Origin: Puccinellia tenuiflora
Taxonomy: Eukaryota; Streptophyta; Magnoliopsida; Poales; Poaceae
Assembly: GCA_012064385.1 (NCBI GenBank)
Contig: QRDG01000821.1
Location: 1 to 64,000 of the forward strand
Reading direction: 5' to 3'
DNA: 64,000 nt
Each line of letters starts with the position of its first letter. The stretch's first letter is position 1. Under the pieces are notes generated by a model that ran no database searches, was not told the DNA's origin, and was given only the letters and a program-made list of their open reading frames with translations. Made by a program: the position numbers and the translations under genes. Shown here in pieces: positions 12,701-24,413 of this stretch.

Positions 12701-13582
12701 ATTCGGCGGCGAGCTCGAGCTATGCGTCGGCCATGGCGCGGGAGCAGAGGAAAGAGCGAGTGAGGGGAGAGAGGGAAGGCAGGGCCCGACGTTGGCCTCT
12801 TATCCATGAGCTGGAGGGGGGGTCCGGCCGTGGCGTGCGGGGAGGCCGAGGGCGGCGCAGCACGGCGGCATGGCGCCAGTGCCCGTGTCGCCACGGTGTC
12901 GACGACACTTTTACAGAACCCCCCCCCCCCCCCCCCCCCGGCATCATTTCCCTTCTCCTTTTCTTTTAAACCCAGCAGCTTTTCTCATTAAATTGAAGCA
13001 CTTATGACATTCTAAAAATCCTGAAATTTTGTGGAAAATTCTTATTTTACACAAGGGACCACTGGTAAAAATTTCAGCTCAATTTGAGAATGTTTGTAGA
13101 ACAAACTTGTTTTACTTTCTTTTCTGCCCAATGTTTAGAACATTTAATTGGGGGACTTAAACCCTTTCCAAATTTTTGAGAAAATTTGTAAAGCAAGTTT
13201 ATTACCTAAAGAAGCTTTCATAAAAATTTCAGCCCATTTGGAAACACTTTTATGTGTACTTAATTCAAATTAGCTCACAGGCATTTTTGGGGTACTTGCT
13301 AAAATAATTTATTTAGGTTGGCATTTCCCTTGCAATTTTCATATTTGAAATTATGTGAACTTCCTGGACAAATATGTAGGTTCAATTTAAGTTCTTGTTT
13401 AACCAACATCAATCACCATCATAGTTTTTATAGTGGTTGCCATACCATTATTTCAGGTGATCATTATTTCATGTGATCATTATTTCATGTGAAGCAAATT
13501 AAGCATGAATGCCATGATGCAAGATGAAACGAAAAGTGAAAATTTGGCCCATATTTTAGGGTACCAAACTGGGGCTATTACA
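9785..13582 (-). repeat. 5' LTR (element sense) of the gypsy element
   Basis: A 3798-bp partner of 1132-4929. Its own features include a 21-base C homopolymer at about 12919-12939 and a short duplication around 13464-13491 in which a TCATTATTTCATGTGA unit occurs twice. Both indicate post-insertion slippage in one LTR. The promoter for the element should lie in here on the minus strand; I did not pick a single TATA box. Confidence 0.93.
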
Positions 13583-15088
13583 CTCCGGAAATTGTACTAA
13601 ATAACATCACTTGAGCAAAATCATATCCATTACACATAGGGAAACATCATGTATTCAACTATACTAGCAAAGCTCATGATCACAACGAAGATCACATCAT
13701 GGGAGAGAGAGATAACCACATAGCTACTTGTATAAGCCTCAGCCCCGGTGAGGGACTACTCACAAATCATCCCGGTGGAAGGCATGACGATGAAGAGCCC
13801 TCCGGGATCGATCTTCCCTCCGGTAGAGTGTCGGGATCAGCTTCAGATTGGACCCCGAACTAGGGTTTTCGGTGACGGTGTGTCGGGGTCGAGTTTCTGG
13901 AAAATAATTGACGCCCCCTCGGTTTTAGGTCAAAAGGGATTTTGTAGGCATTGGAGGGGGCCGAGGCGGTGCCCAGAGGGCAGGGGTGGGCCCCACCCGC
14001 GGGTCAAGGTGGGGCCGCGGCTGCCACCCGCCCCTGGCCCCTGGGTGGCCCCCCAGGTCGCCCTTTGGTCCACGTGTGTCTTCCGTCGCATAAAAAATTT
14101 CCGTAAATTTTGAGGGCAATCCGACGATATTTCCTGTTGTGACTTTTCTGAAATACAAAAACAGCAAAAACAGGGAACTGGCACTTGGCATCTTGTCAAT
14201 AGGTTAGTCCGACAAATGCATAAAGATGATAAATTTGATAGTAAAAACATGTGACAATATCACAAAACTAGCATGGATCACTCAAAAATTATAGATACGT
14301 TTGAGACGTATCAGCACCCATCCTGTCACCGAGGTACCATGATCACAACGGTGGCTCCCGAAATTGTACTAAATAACACCACTTGAGCAACATCATATCC
14401 ATTACACATAGGGAAACATCATGTATTCAACTACACTACCAAAGCTCATGATCACAACGAAGATCACATCATGGGAGAGAGAGATAACCACATAGCTACT
14501 TGTATAGGCCTCAGCCCCGGTGAGGGACTACTCCCTCCTCATCGCGAGAAGCCGCGGTGTTGATGGAGATGGCCCCGGCAGTCGATCCCCCCTCCGGCAG
14601 GGTGCCGGAACAGGATCAATCTGACCCCCGAAACTTGTCGGCGATGGCGGCGGAGCTCTATTGCGTATTTGGGAAAATCCTTCGGGGGTTAGGGTTTTTG
14701 CGTCGGATGTCATTTTATAGGCGTCGGAGGCGGCCGAGGGGTGCCCCACAGGGTAGGGGCAGGTCCCACCCGCGGGTGGGCCCTAGGTCGCGACAGGGGG
14801 TCGCCCCTGGCCTGTGTGGGTCCCCTGGAGTCGCCCTTCTGGCTCCCTTCCTCATTTCTTCAATAAAAAATCTCCGTAAATTTTCGTCCAATTCCGAGAA
14901 TATTTCCAGAAGTAACTTTCTGCAACAATTTCAGCACAAAAACAGGGAACTGGCACTGGGCATCTTGTCAATAGGTTAGTCTGACAAAATGCATAAAAAT
15001 GATGTAATATGATATTAAAAACATGTGACAACATCACAAAACTAGCATGGATCACTCAAAAATTATAGATACGTTTGAGACGTATCAC
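13583..15088 (-). repeat. Two tandem truncated LTR-like units
   Basis: Unit A (about 1088-1131 plus 13583-14313, split by the gypsy element) and unit B (14314-15088) share the same order of landmarks. They run from a 'tgtcaccgag' start through the GATAACCACATAGC block and a GC-rich stretch to the terminal GATACGTTTGAGACGTATCA at 14313 and 15088. Read on the minus strand each begins TGATACGTCTCAAACGTATC, the usual start of a common Triticeae LTR family. A TATA-like TATAAAAT on the minus strand in unit B (around 14717) fits an LTR promoter. No coding content. Tandem truncated LTRs suggest unequal recombination. Confidence 0.65.
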
Positions 15089-15303
15089 CAAGCCACGACT
15101 TTGGGACCTCATTAAGGATATGAGGGGTCCCTAGGAAGGTTCTAGAGGTGCCCAAGAGCCATTGGATCAAGGGGTCATCCATCGGAGGGCCGGGAAGCAT
15201 TGCCTCCACCTATATAAAGAGAGGAAACCCTAGTTTTGGGGGCAGCCACCAAAACCACGAATTTGCCTCCCCTTGGCCCTCATCTACAAGGGGGGCTCCT
15301 CTA
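15089..15303. other. Unassigned spacer between inverted LTR-type units
   Basis: 215 bases that separate the minus-oriented units from the plus-oriented unit starting at 15304. It contains a promoter-like CTATATAAAGAG at about 15210-15222 and AAACCCTAG downstream, which looks like the core of yet another LTR. I see no gene. Confidence 0.4.
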
Positions 15304-18300
15304 TGATACGTCTCAAACGTATCTATAATTTTTGAGTGATCCATGATAGTTTTGGGATATTGTCACATGTTTTTACTGTCATTTATATCATTTTTATGCA
15401 TTTTGTCGGACTAACCTATCGACAAGATGCCTAGTGCCAGTTCCCTGTTTTTGTTGTTTTTGTATTTCAGAAAATTTACTTCTGGAAATATTCTCGGAAT
15501 TGGACGAAAATTTACGGAGAATTTTTACTCGACGAAAGGCACCAGAAGACCAAAGGGGAGCTAGAGGGGCCACACACAGGGCGCAGCCGGCCTCCTGCCG
15601 CGAACCCCTAGGACCCGCAGGTGGGGCCCACTGTAATGCCCCGACCCCAAAACTATACAGAGGAGCTTTGCACAACAGACATCGCTACCCCGTATAGTAG
15701 AGAGATCAAGACTTGTGGAACAAACGGGCACATTGCATGACTCTACGACACAAAACATATAGCAACTCATATAATCAGAAGAATATAAATATTACATAGC
15801 AAAAGGATCATAGATCCAATAATTCATCAAGCGGAAGCGGGTAGTGTTGTCTAACAACAAGAAGCAAATATACGGCCTAAGAGGCCTACAATAAACATCA
15901 CCCAAGCCAGCTTGTTCCATGGTCCCAAGCTGCCACCTGGGAACCCCAGACTAGTAGTCGACGTCAACGAAGAACCCACCTAGCTGCTCGGTGTCGTCCT
16001 CCTCTGAAATACAAAATCATAGAGGCAGCAAAGAGAGACTGAGTACGATGTACTCGCAAGTTTAGTAGGGCGATATAGGCCCAATGACTGACGGAGGCTC
16101 TAAAGCTTTATATGTATTTCTTTTGCATAAAGCTAATTTTCATAAATCGAAACAAAAATGACACATGGCATTCGTCTACTCAGAATAGTTTTATAAAGGG
16201 ATAAGAGAGTAACATCTCATCTTCGGTTCTCATTGAACCTACTTGCAACCATCACCACTCATCTCCACCAAAGGCACTCCCTCGAATCACCCTCGAGGAA
16301 ATGAACCTTTTTCGCAAGTTGATTATGCAACCTTTAGCTGCCATATCAATTAGGTTAAAGTTATCTATGAGCTAATCCGTCTTTCCCAAGAGTTTTTCCA
16401 TAACCGCGGACACGGCTTTTCGAAAAGATTTAACCCTGCAGGGATGTACTATTTTACCCATTTGTACCGTCCGGCTCACCTAGTTGGCCCTCTTCCGGGG
16501 AAGGCCGGCGAGCGGGCGCGGTTAGACCTTTACAATGCATGAGGCTTACTCAAGGACCATCAGTGTGCGGAAGGACAGGTTCAGCGCTCCCAGCACCCTG
16601 CCCCGCGGCCACATCCTAAACACCACCATCCTCGTTCCTTTTTCCACTCACACCACACACGCGCAAATGGAAATAGCAAACTAGAGGACCCTTGACAAGC
16701 CCCTCACAAATTATTCGGTCAGCGAGGCGCCCATACACCCACCAATGGAAGCACGCTCGGTTCTTGGTTCTAGCTAAAAGCACTCTTAGCCCAGGCGGCA
16801 AGAATGAGGCAAAACTCCCTCCCCGAGGGCAACTCATCCAAGCCTTTTGCAATTTAATTAAGCATCACATAAATCCACCATGCCCGAATCATTCCATCAA
16901 CATCAATATTTATGGAATTCAACAACGGACATAACTAGCATTTCTAAGCATGGCTAAGCATATAACCAACAATTATAATTGTATCCGGCCAACACATCAA
17001 CACTAGGGTTCATAGGTAGGGATACATGTGATTGGCTCGGGAAAAAACATGCAACCATAGGATTCTCTATATTTCGATCAAAAGAGACATTTGAATCGCA
17101 TGCAATATTATGGTGGATAAAATAAGTTGATAAAATCATAGGATGCTAGAATGCCAAGAAGGTTAGGTTATCTCTTGCCTTGCTGCCGGGGCGTGTAGTA
17201 CGGCTCGTCGGGGTAGGAGAGGGAACCCTCGACTCCGGAATCTATCGATACCCAAAAGAAAATACAAAGCACACATAAATCACACGAACACGAGGTGCAA
17301 TGCTCAATCACATGATGACATGTCAAATTGATGCAAGGATATCAACATTTAATTGATCTAGCAAATTAAATGGAGCTCCAAATAATTAGTGTAATTATTT
17401 GGACGCAACTCCATATTTACCTTAGTGACCACATTCTTCACAAATTATTAAATTATTAGAGAAGTGGCTCGAAATGCATGAACATGACATGAAACGGTTA
17501 GGGTTTGTCGTTCCGATTAATTTGGTACTTCATTTGTAAATTTCGGATCACCGAGGAAATAAATAGCAATTTAATTAAATAATTAAATTTAATTCATTTA
17601 ACCAAATTATGAATAACATCAAGGAAGAATTTGTGATCATGATGTGATAAGGGCATAATTTGATAGCATTGGATGTGTGGATCACATTGATATTTAATTC
17701 ATAATTTTTGGATCACTATTTAATAAGTTGTGAATTTCCCAATTTGGGTATTAAATAACCCATTTTAGGAATTCTTAAATAAACAGCAAGATATGGTTTC
17801 AAATTAACATTTCAATTGGTCCATTAGTTAGAGTTTGTCTTTCTGATCAGAATGGTATTTTATTTGTTGAATTTGGACCAATATTTGAAAAGTTATAAAT
17901 TAATTCAATTTAAACCAAAAATCTGTTTTTACTGTGCAGGCTGGCCCACAGGTCGGCCCAGGCCGGTTTGCAGGCCGGGTCAGTGGCAGAGGGGGCCGGC
18001 CTCAGAGCCGGCCCAGTCCGGAGCCAGGCCAGGCTGTGGCCCGAGGGAGCCGGCCTCACGGCCGGCCCAGGCCGGGCGCCTGGCCGGTCACACCGGGCAC
18101 GCGCGCGTGCGGGTCAATGCCACGACCGGCGAACGCACAGCGGCGACCGCGGCGGTGCGCGACGCCGGCGGGACAGCACACAGCGCGGGGAAGGGGAAGG
18201 AGAGGAGCAAACGGTCGAGGGGCTAACCCTGGTGGCGATGGTGCGGACGGCGAAGCATGGGGAGAAAGGGCGGCGGCGATACCGTGCGCGCACAGTGGCG

Positions 18301-21300
18301 GCCGGCGGCGAGGGGGTCGCGCTCGTCCTCGCCGATAGGACGTCCCATCTCGATTCGCTCGACGAGGAAGTAGGGGACGGCGCGGCAGAGCTCCTGGACA
18401 CCTCGCCCGGGCTCGGGGAGGCCGGAGACGGGCGGGCGGCGACGAGCACGTGCTCGACTTGCAGCGGCGGTTGTCAGAGAAAGACGGCGGCGGCGTCGAT
18501 TTCCGAAGCCCCCCTTCGATTCCTTGGGCCTCGACGGAGAGTGGAGTGAGGCGCCCCTGTTGGTGGTCGACGATCTGCTTCGGGATGCCCATAGCGGCGG
18601 CGAATCGGTGACGAACTCCGTCTATGCTTCAGCGTCGTGGGGGAAGGAACAGAGAGGGAGAGGAGCAGGGGGAAGGCAAGTGAGCGAGGGGAGGGCAGGT
18701 GAGTGACCTCGCTTGCGTGCCTAACCACCGGGCAGGGGCCTCGGAGTGGGGCACTGCGGCATGGCGCGGGCGGCATGGCGCCAGCGCCCATGTCGCCACT
18801 GTGAGAGGGGGAAAGAGAGAGAGGGCTGACAGGAGGGTCCCAGTTGCAGATTTTTAATCTTTTTGCAAAAATCCTTTTCCAATTTAAACCCAGCAGAGAT
18901 TAGGGATTTAAATAAGTCATTGGAATATTTTTATAAAACCTGGAAAAATTCACAGAGCCTCCCCATGAGATATAGAAGCTTCACAAAAATTGGGGTGGCA
19001 AACAAAAATGTTTTGCACCACATTTATTCATAGGGTTTAGTTATAGCCATTTTTGATAAATTCCAAAATAGATTTATTTGGGGCATTTAAACATTTCAAT
19101 AAATTAAGAAAATATTTATGGAGGCTCATATTATAACAATGAAGCACCCCATAATTTTAGTTTGAATTTTTGGAAAACTTAACTTGTTTCCAACAATTAG
19201 AAATTGAGTTAAGCCAATTTAAATCCTCATATTTATTTCTCAATTGACAAAGTTTGGAAAAAGAGAATTGGGGATAAGAAGCAAATTTGGAACTTCCTAA
19301 ACAATTTGGAAGTTCAAGGATAAAGTATTTTGCCAACTTGAGCTTTGCATTTGGTTTGGCCATTTTGGGCAATGCATTTAGTTTGGAAAAAGGGAGGAAG
19401 GGTTTTGCTTCCCTAGCCTTTAATTTGCAAGTTTTGCTTTATTTAGATTAGCAAATTTTAAATGGATGCCATGATGCAATGCAAAACAAAAAGTGAAAAT
19501 TTGGCCCATATTTTAGGGTGCTAATCTAGGGCTGTTACACCCGCCCCTGCTCCTGGGGCACCCCCTCGGCCCCCTCCGACGCCTATAAAATCCCTAAAAA
19601 CCTAAAAACGTCGAGGCGACCATTATTTTCCAGAAACTCGACCCCGACGTGCCGTCACCGAAAACCCTAGTTCGGGGTCCAATCTGAAGCTGATCCCGGC
19701 ACTCTGCCGGAGGGGAGGTCGATCTCGGAGGTCTCTTCATCGCCATGCCTTCCTCCGGGATGATTTGTGAGTAGTCTCACCTTGGACTACGGGTCCATGG
19801 AAGTAGCTAGTTGATAGTCTCTCTCTCTTGTGCTTCATGTCTTATGATCTTGTGAGCTGCCTAACATGATCAAGATCGATTATTGTAATGCTATGTGATG
19901 TGTTTGCTGGGATCCGATGGATTATGAAGTTATGTTCAGATTGTGCATGATTCTTATATGAGTAATTTATGTTCTTGCATGCTCTCCGATGTGCGTAGTT
20001 ACTTTGGCCAAGTGATTGTGTGTATCTCCAAGAGAGGGTATTTATGCTAGATAGTGGGTTCATGCCCCCTTTTGTTCCTGGGCACGAGTGACAGAAACGT
20101 CTAAGGGCGAGGGTGTGCTGTTGCTACTAAGGGTAAAACAACGGTGTTAATGTCTCTTTTGATATTAGTATTGCTTACTTCATGCACTTTACTTAATGCA
20201 ATTGTCTGTTGCTTGCAACTTAATACCGTTGGGTGACAGGCTGGATAGCGATCCCACGGTGGACATTTTAGACAAAGACGCAGTTGGACTCAACGGTCTT
20301 TGTTCCTTGTCTTGATGCCTCCATAAATATTATCATGTCCTATTTGTCATAGCTAAATTGGGTTTGTGTCATGATCTTGTCAATTGCCTAGCTATAATTC
20401 GTTCACCCATCACATGCATATTTTATTTACTTGAGAGACTCCACTAGTGAACCCATGGCCCCCAGTCCATGTTTTTACATTGTTTACAACCTCATTTACT
20501 TGCTTTTAATTATCATTATTCCTCTGGTCACTTTTCATATTTTATCTATTTCATCATACAATTAACCGCTTTGTTTTCTGCGAGAACGGAAAGATTGACA
20601 ACCTTTCGCCGTTGGGGGAAAAGTATTTTGGTTCAGTGTGTGCAGGTCCACGTCTGTTGAAGGTCAAGCGCCAGAGATCTTCAACATTCACCTCGTTGTT
20701 GATTTCAAAGTCCTACTGGTTCGATAAACCTCGGTTCGTTAAATGAGGGAAAACTACTACTAGCTGTAATTCCGCCTTCGCTTGGGGCACCACCCAACTT
20801 ATTTTAACACAACAACACTCTATAACACCAAGAAGTCATGGAGGAAGGGGGTTAGGGGGCAGCGATCCCCCTTGGCCGGTCGTCCGCCGCCACGAGCCGC
20901 CTCCGCCTTGCCCTTTCCTCCATGGTCGCCGCCTTCACCGCCATCTCCATCACCAATTCCTCATAGCTACAGCGGTCCACTCTCTCACAAACCTCTGTAA
21001 TCCCCTATGTAAACATGGTGTTTGATGCTATAAAATATTATCCTATGATCTATGTCATATTTATGTAGTTCCTTGTTGTCTTATGGTTGAATTATTGAAT
21101 GTATTTGGTTGATTCGAGTTGTATGTTGATATGGTACAGTTCTATGGTGCCCATTATATACTTGCGCGCGTGGATAACATCATAGGGTTTGTAGTATGTG
21201 AAGGAGGCCGGGGGGTAGGGCTGCCGGAGTGACAGAAACCTAAGCCCCATCCCGGTTTTTGACATTGTATGGGATAAAGAGGACCTTATGAACTTATTGC

Positions 21301-21786
21301 TATGGTTGGGTTTTTACCTTAATGAATGTTAGTAGTTGCGGATGCTTGCTAATGTTCCAATTATATAGTACATGTAATCACAAGTAGTTGAGAACGTGTA
21401 TGCTTTGCCTCTCTCACATAGAAAACTGCATCGAAGACGATGAACCGAATAACTTCACTAATTAATTATGAACAATTACGCCACGCCTTCCACCACTTTT
21501 CCACACTCATGGTTCTGTTATTTATGGTCTTTTACTATACTTTATTGCTACAGCAACTAACTTTTATCTCCTTGTTCTTTATTATATTGCAAAACCATCA
21601 TTTCATACCTGTTTTATTCCTATAGTTTTATTTCCTAGATAGAGCAAACGTTTGATGTGCGTAGAGTTGTGTCAATGGTTGATAGAACTTGAGAGAATAT
21701 TAATCCTACCTTTAGCTCCTCGTTGGGTTCGACACTCTTATTTATCGAAAAGGCTACAAACGATCCCCTACACTTGTGGGTTATCA
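15304..21786 (+). repeat. Plus-oriented LTR-type retroelement sequence, interrupted by a solo LTR
   Basis: It starts TGATACGTCTCAAACG at 15304, the mirror image of the ends at 14313 and 15088, and continues after the insertion at 19540. 19600-19760 is a recognisable reverse complement of 13760-13920. I take 21786 (…GGTTATCA) as a plausible 3' end because TGATA and TATCA are inverted termini. The part 20810-21786 could instead be a second LTR. Flanking bases CTCTA and CTTGG do not form a target duplication, so the boundaries are uncertain. No convincing ORF. Confidence 0.5.
15632..19539. mobile_element. Solo LTR related to the gypsy element at 1132-13582
   Basis: It starts TGTAATGCCCCGACCCC and ends GGGCTGTTACA. 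Long stretches run parallel to the 3.8-kb LTRs of the first element, including the CGGACACGGCTTTTCGAAAAG and GGGGAAGGCCGGCGAG regions. It is about 3.9 kb and clearly diverged. There is no internal region and no second LTR. Flanks CCCAC (15627-15631) and CCCGC (19540-19544) form a 5-bp duplication with one mismatch. This is the expected product of LTR-LTR recombination of an older copy. The GC-rich ORFs at 17930-18800 lie within it and are not genes. Confidence 0.85.
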
Positions 21787-22826
21787 CTTGGCAATAAATA
21801 AGGCAATTCAACGCAAGAGCCAATATGAGGATGAACAAAAATATTCTACCACAAATGTGAATATCAATTGTCCAAGGACAATGAGTATAAGGAAATATTT
21901 TCCCGATGAGTAGAGATATACAAGGTCATCCTCACAATATAAAACATATGGCAAGGGATAAGAAATAAAACACCATATTTAAAAAAAGTTTGTTGGTAGT
22001 TTCAACTATTCAAACAAACCGGCAAGGCCATGGTTAGAATAATATGGAACAAATGGTTTCTCAAATAATATATGGAAATGCATATTAGAGAAAAAACCGC
22101 ACCAAGCAAACTCAGACAAACAAGAGCCAAAGGATAACCAAAAATAAAATTAGAACTTGTTCGAGCAAACATGCCACATATGAATAAGATAATTTACAAT
22201 ATCAAATCTAAGTGGCAAACCTCAAATGTTCACATTTTTTGGGATTGTAATATGCACATAGCCTATTACTCCCCCATAATATGATAATTCATTTTATCTA
22301 AGCAAGAGGCAAATAAAACCAACTAGAGAAATTAATGGACATTGTAGAATTTGAATTTCTCATGGATTATGACATACCACATAGTAACTAGATAATATTG
22401 AAATATCATGTACACACATTTTTAGGATTGTGAAGTGCACAAAGCATATCACTCCCCCAAAATGGGATAGTCCATTAATATCTCAAAAGAGCTAATTGAA
22501 ATCAACACAAGATCCAATAAAGCTCAACACACAAGTTACACATACATGATACACAACTAACATACCCAACCTTGAATGACAAGACAAGTAAGAAAGTAGC
22601 ATAACACATACAAGCACATGCTAGGAACAAAACTAACACATGCAAGGGAGCAAGCAACTTTCAAAGTATATATGAATTAAAAACAAGTTACCGCAAGGAG
22701 GTAGTATTGGATATGAGATAGAGCAATATATTGCAATTGACTTGGCTTGAGGAAATATAACCATGAAGATCACTTAATTCTTCAAAAGTAGCCAAGTCTC
22801 CAGTGTCCTCCAACAACACCTATTGA
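21787..22826. other. Retroelement untranslated sequence, no gene seen
   Basis: AT-rich sequence downstream (in minus sense) of the gag-like ORF. A weak internal repeat is visible: a block around GGATTGTAATATGCACATAG with ACTCCCCCA near 22240-22275 recurs at about 22428-22460. I see no coding region or RNA gene. Confidence 0.45.
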
Positions 22827-23963
22827 TCAAGTTGAAGCTTGTTGGTCCCCAACCGAGTTGGGTCCTAAGAGGTTAGTCACAATAGGCTTGTCAACCCAAA
22901 TGGTTCTTTTCTTGACACCACTTTGAGTTCCCACAAATTTGGCAAACACATTGCCAACTCTATCCTTTCTAAGTGAATACGCATCATAAATTAAGATGGG
23001 GTTGGATAGGTTACTGATAGTGCACGAAGAAGCAAAGTGACCCTTGCCACGGCAAAGGTAGCAACATCGACTCATCTCTTTCTTCTTAATAGGATCCTCA
23101 ACTTGAGGAGCATTGACTTGAGTATTCTTAGGAGGTGGCCTTTGTTCAACCCGTGGTGGAGCATGAGATTGAACAAGAGGCCGCTTCCCTAGTTGCTTCT
23201 TACTAAGAGGCTTCTTCTTCATTGGGCAATCCCGAAAATGGTGCCCTTCTATCTTGCACTTGAAGCAAATGATCTTGGGGATTCCTGACTTGTACTTGGC
23301 CCTTCTTGTCAATCTTGGACTTGTTCTTGTTGTTGGAGTTGAATCCAAGTCCACTCTTGTCATTGGGGGATTGTTGCACACTCAACATATTGTCAAGTGC
23401 ACTCTTCCCTTCATGACGCCTTTCCAAGCCTTTCTTCAAAGAAGCGACTTTGGCCTTGAGATCTTTTATTTCCTCTACATGGTTAGTGGCAACAAAAGCA
23501 CTAGACGAAGTAGAAGCTTCATTGTTATAGCAACAAGGCAAGGAAAGTAATTCATCACATGATGTACCAACATTTTGTGTGGATGAACTACTAGGACTAG
23601 CACATGGCAATATAGCATTTTTAGATAAAGTTGTGCCATTGTCCACATGAGGCTCACAAGATGTTACCTTGGTAGTGATAGCCTCATCAGCTAACTTTAG
23701 ACTAGGATAGGATGCTAGAAGATCATCATTAGAGCTAGATAGTTTTTCATGACTTTCTTCTAATTTCCCATACTTGCTAGACAGCAACTCAAGTTGAGCC
23801 CTTAGCTCAACATTCTCCTTGAAAATAGATGCTTCAAAAGAAGTGGAGTTAGTAGCACAAGCATCATTAGCATTAGGAATGAAAGAAGAAAACTTGGCAA
23901 GCTATTCCTTAAAGCTAGCATTTTCCTTTTTAGTGACTTTATATTTAGCATGAGCATGGTCAT
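22827..23963 (-). pseudogene. CCHC gag-like retroelement protein, C-terminal part (split and decayed)
   Basis: Minus-strand frames encode a coiled-coil/Ser-rich segment (SKYGKLEESHEKLSSS at about 23780) followed by two zinc knuckles, CFKCKIEGHHFRDC and CYLCRGKGHFASSC. They end with a Val/Ile-rich tail and a stop near 22827. At least one frameshift joins the 23203-23787 frame to the 22827-23381 frame. The N-terminal coiled coil continues at 35177-35515 on the other side of the Tat insertion, so one ORF was interrupted by the 11.2-kb element. The double CCHC suggests a retroelement nucleocapsid protein; the family is not certain. Confidence 0.7.
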
Positions 23964-24413
23964 TGTCGAGGGATTAACTCGGCAGTGCCCCTCTTTGAGG
24001 GACTTGGGTTTATTGAGAACTGCATGATGTGGGTGGCACCGGCAGCTAACAAGGAACACAGGGAATCGCCGGAGTTCGGATCCTTGATGAAGTAAAACAA
24101 TCTGTATTCTCTTGCTGGATTCTTTGCGTGTTACAAGATCGCCATAGGGGCTATGGTGGCGATCCGATCTGGGGATCTCTCTACCCGGCGGCTCCTCCCA
24201 GCCTTTATAGTAGGCCGCGTCTCGGGTATCCGTATCCGGGTAGGTTTACAAGGTCTAGAGCGTAACCCTAACCCTAATCTGGCCCAACAAAGGACCCTGC
24301 GCTGCCCTTTACATGGGCCTGGGCCTTCCTCCAGACGTGCTTGCTGACGAGTCCTTTCGAGTAATGGCTACCAGGTACCCAACAGGTGGGACCTGATGAT
24401 CATAACCATGTCA
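23964..24413 (-). repeat. 3' LTR (element sense) of the Tat-type element
   Basis: A 450-bp LTR starting TGTCGAGGGATTAACTC and ending CCATGTCA on the plus strand, matching 34733-35176 with few changes. One difference is a 6-base GGGCCT insertion around 24315. The interior boundary at 24414 lacks a clear polypurine tract, which may be degraded. Confidence 0.88.

Larger units (their letters stand above)
1132..13582 (-). mobile_element. Complete Ty3/gypsy chromovirus-type LTR retrotransposon
   Basis: Two nearly identical 3.8-kb LTRs (1132-4929 and 9785-13582) flank a 4.9-kb interior with gag, protease, reverse transcriptase, RNase H and integrase on the minus strand. Both LTRs begin TGTAAC and end in TTACA. 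The insertion is bracketed by a perfect 5-bp duplication, CTCCG, at 1127-1131 and 13583-13587. A primer-binding site matching initiator tRNA-Met and a polypurine tract lie at the expected places. Domain order PR-RT-RH-IN, plus a chromodomain-like integrase tail, places it among gypsy chromoviruses, probably the Tekay/Del branch with long LTRs. A frameshift near 6445-6450 interrupts pol, so this copy probably cannot move unaided. Confidence 0.95.

Noticed and set aside
23254..23550. Plus-strand 98-codon ORF
   Set aside because: It is the shadow of the gag-like minus-strand frame.
24262..24279. Telomere-like CCCTAACCCTAA
   Set aside because: Only two units and present at the same place in both LTRs of the Tat element (also about 35033), so it is element sequence.
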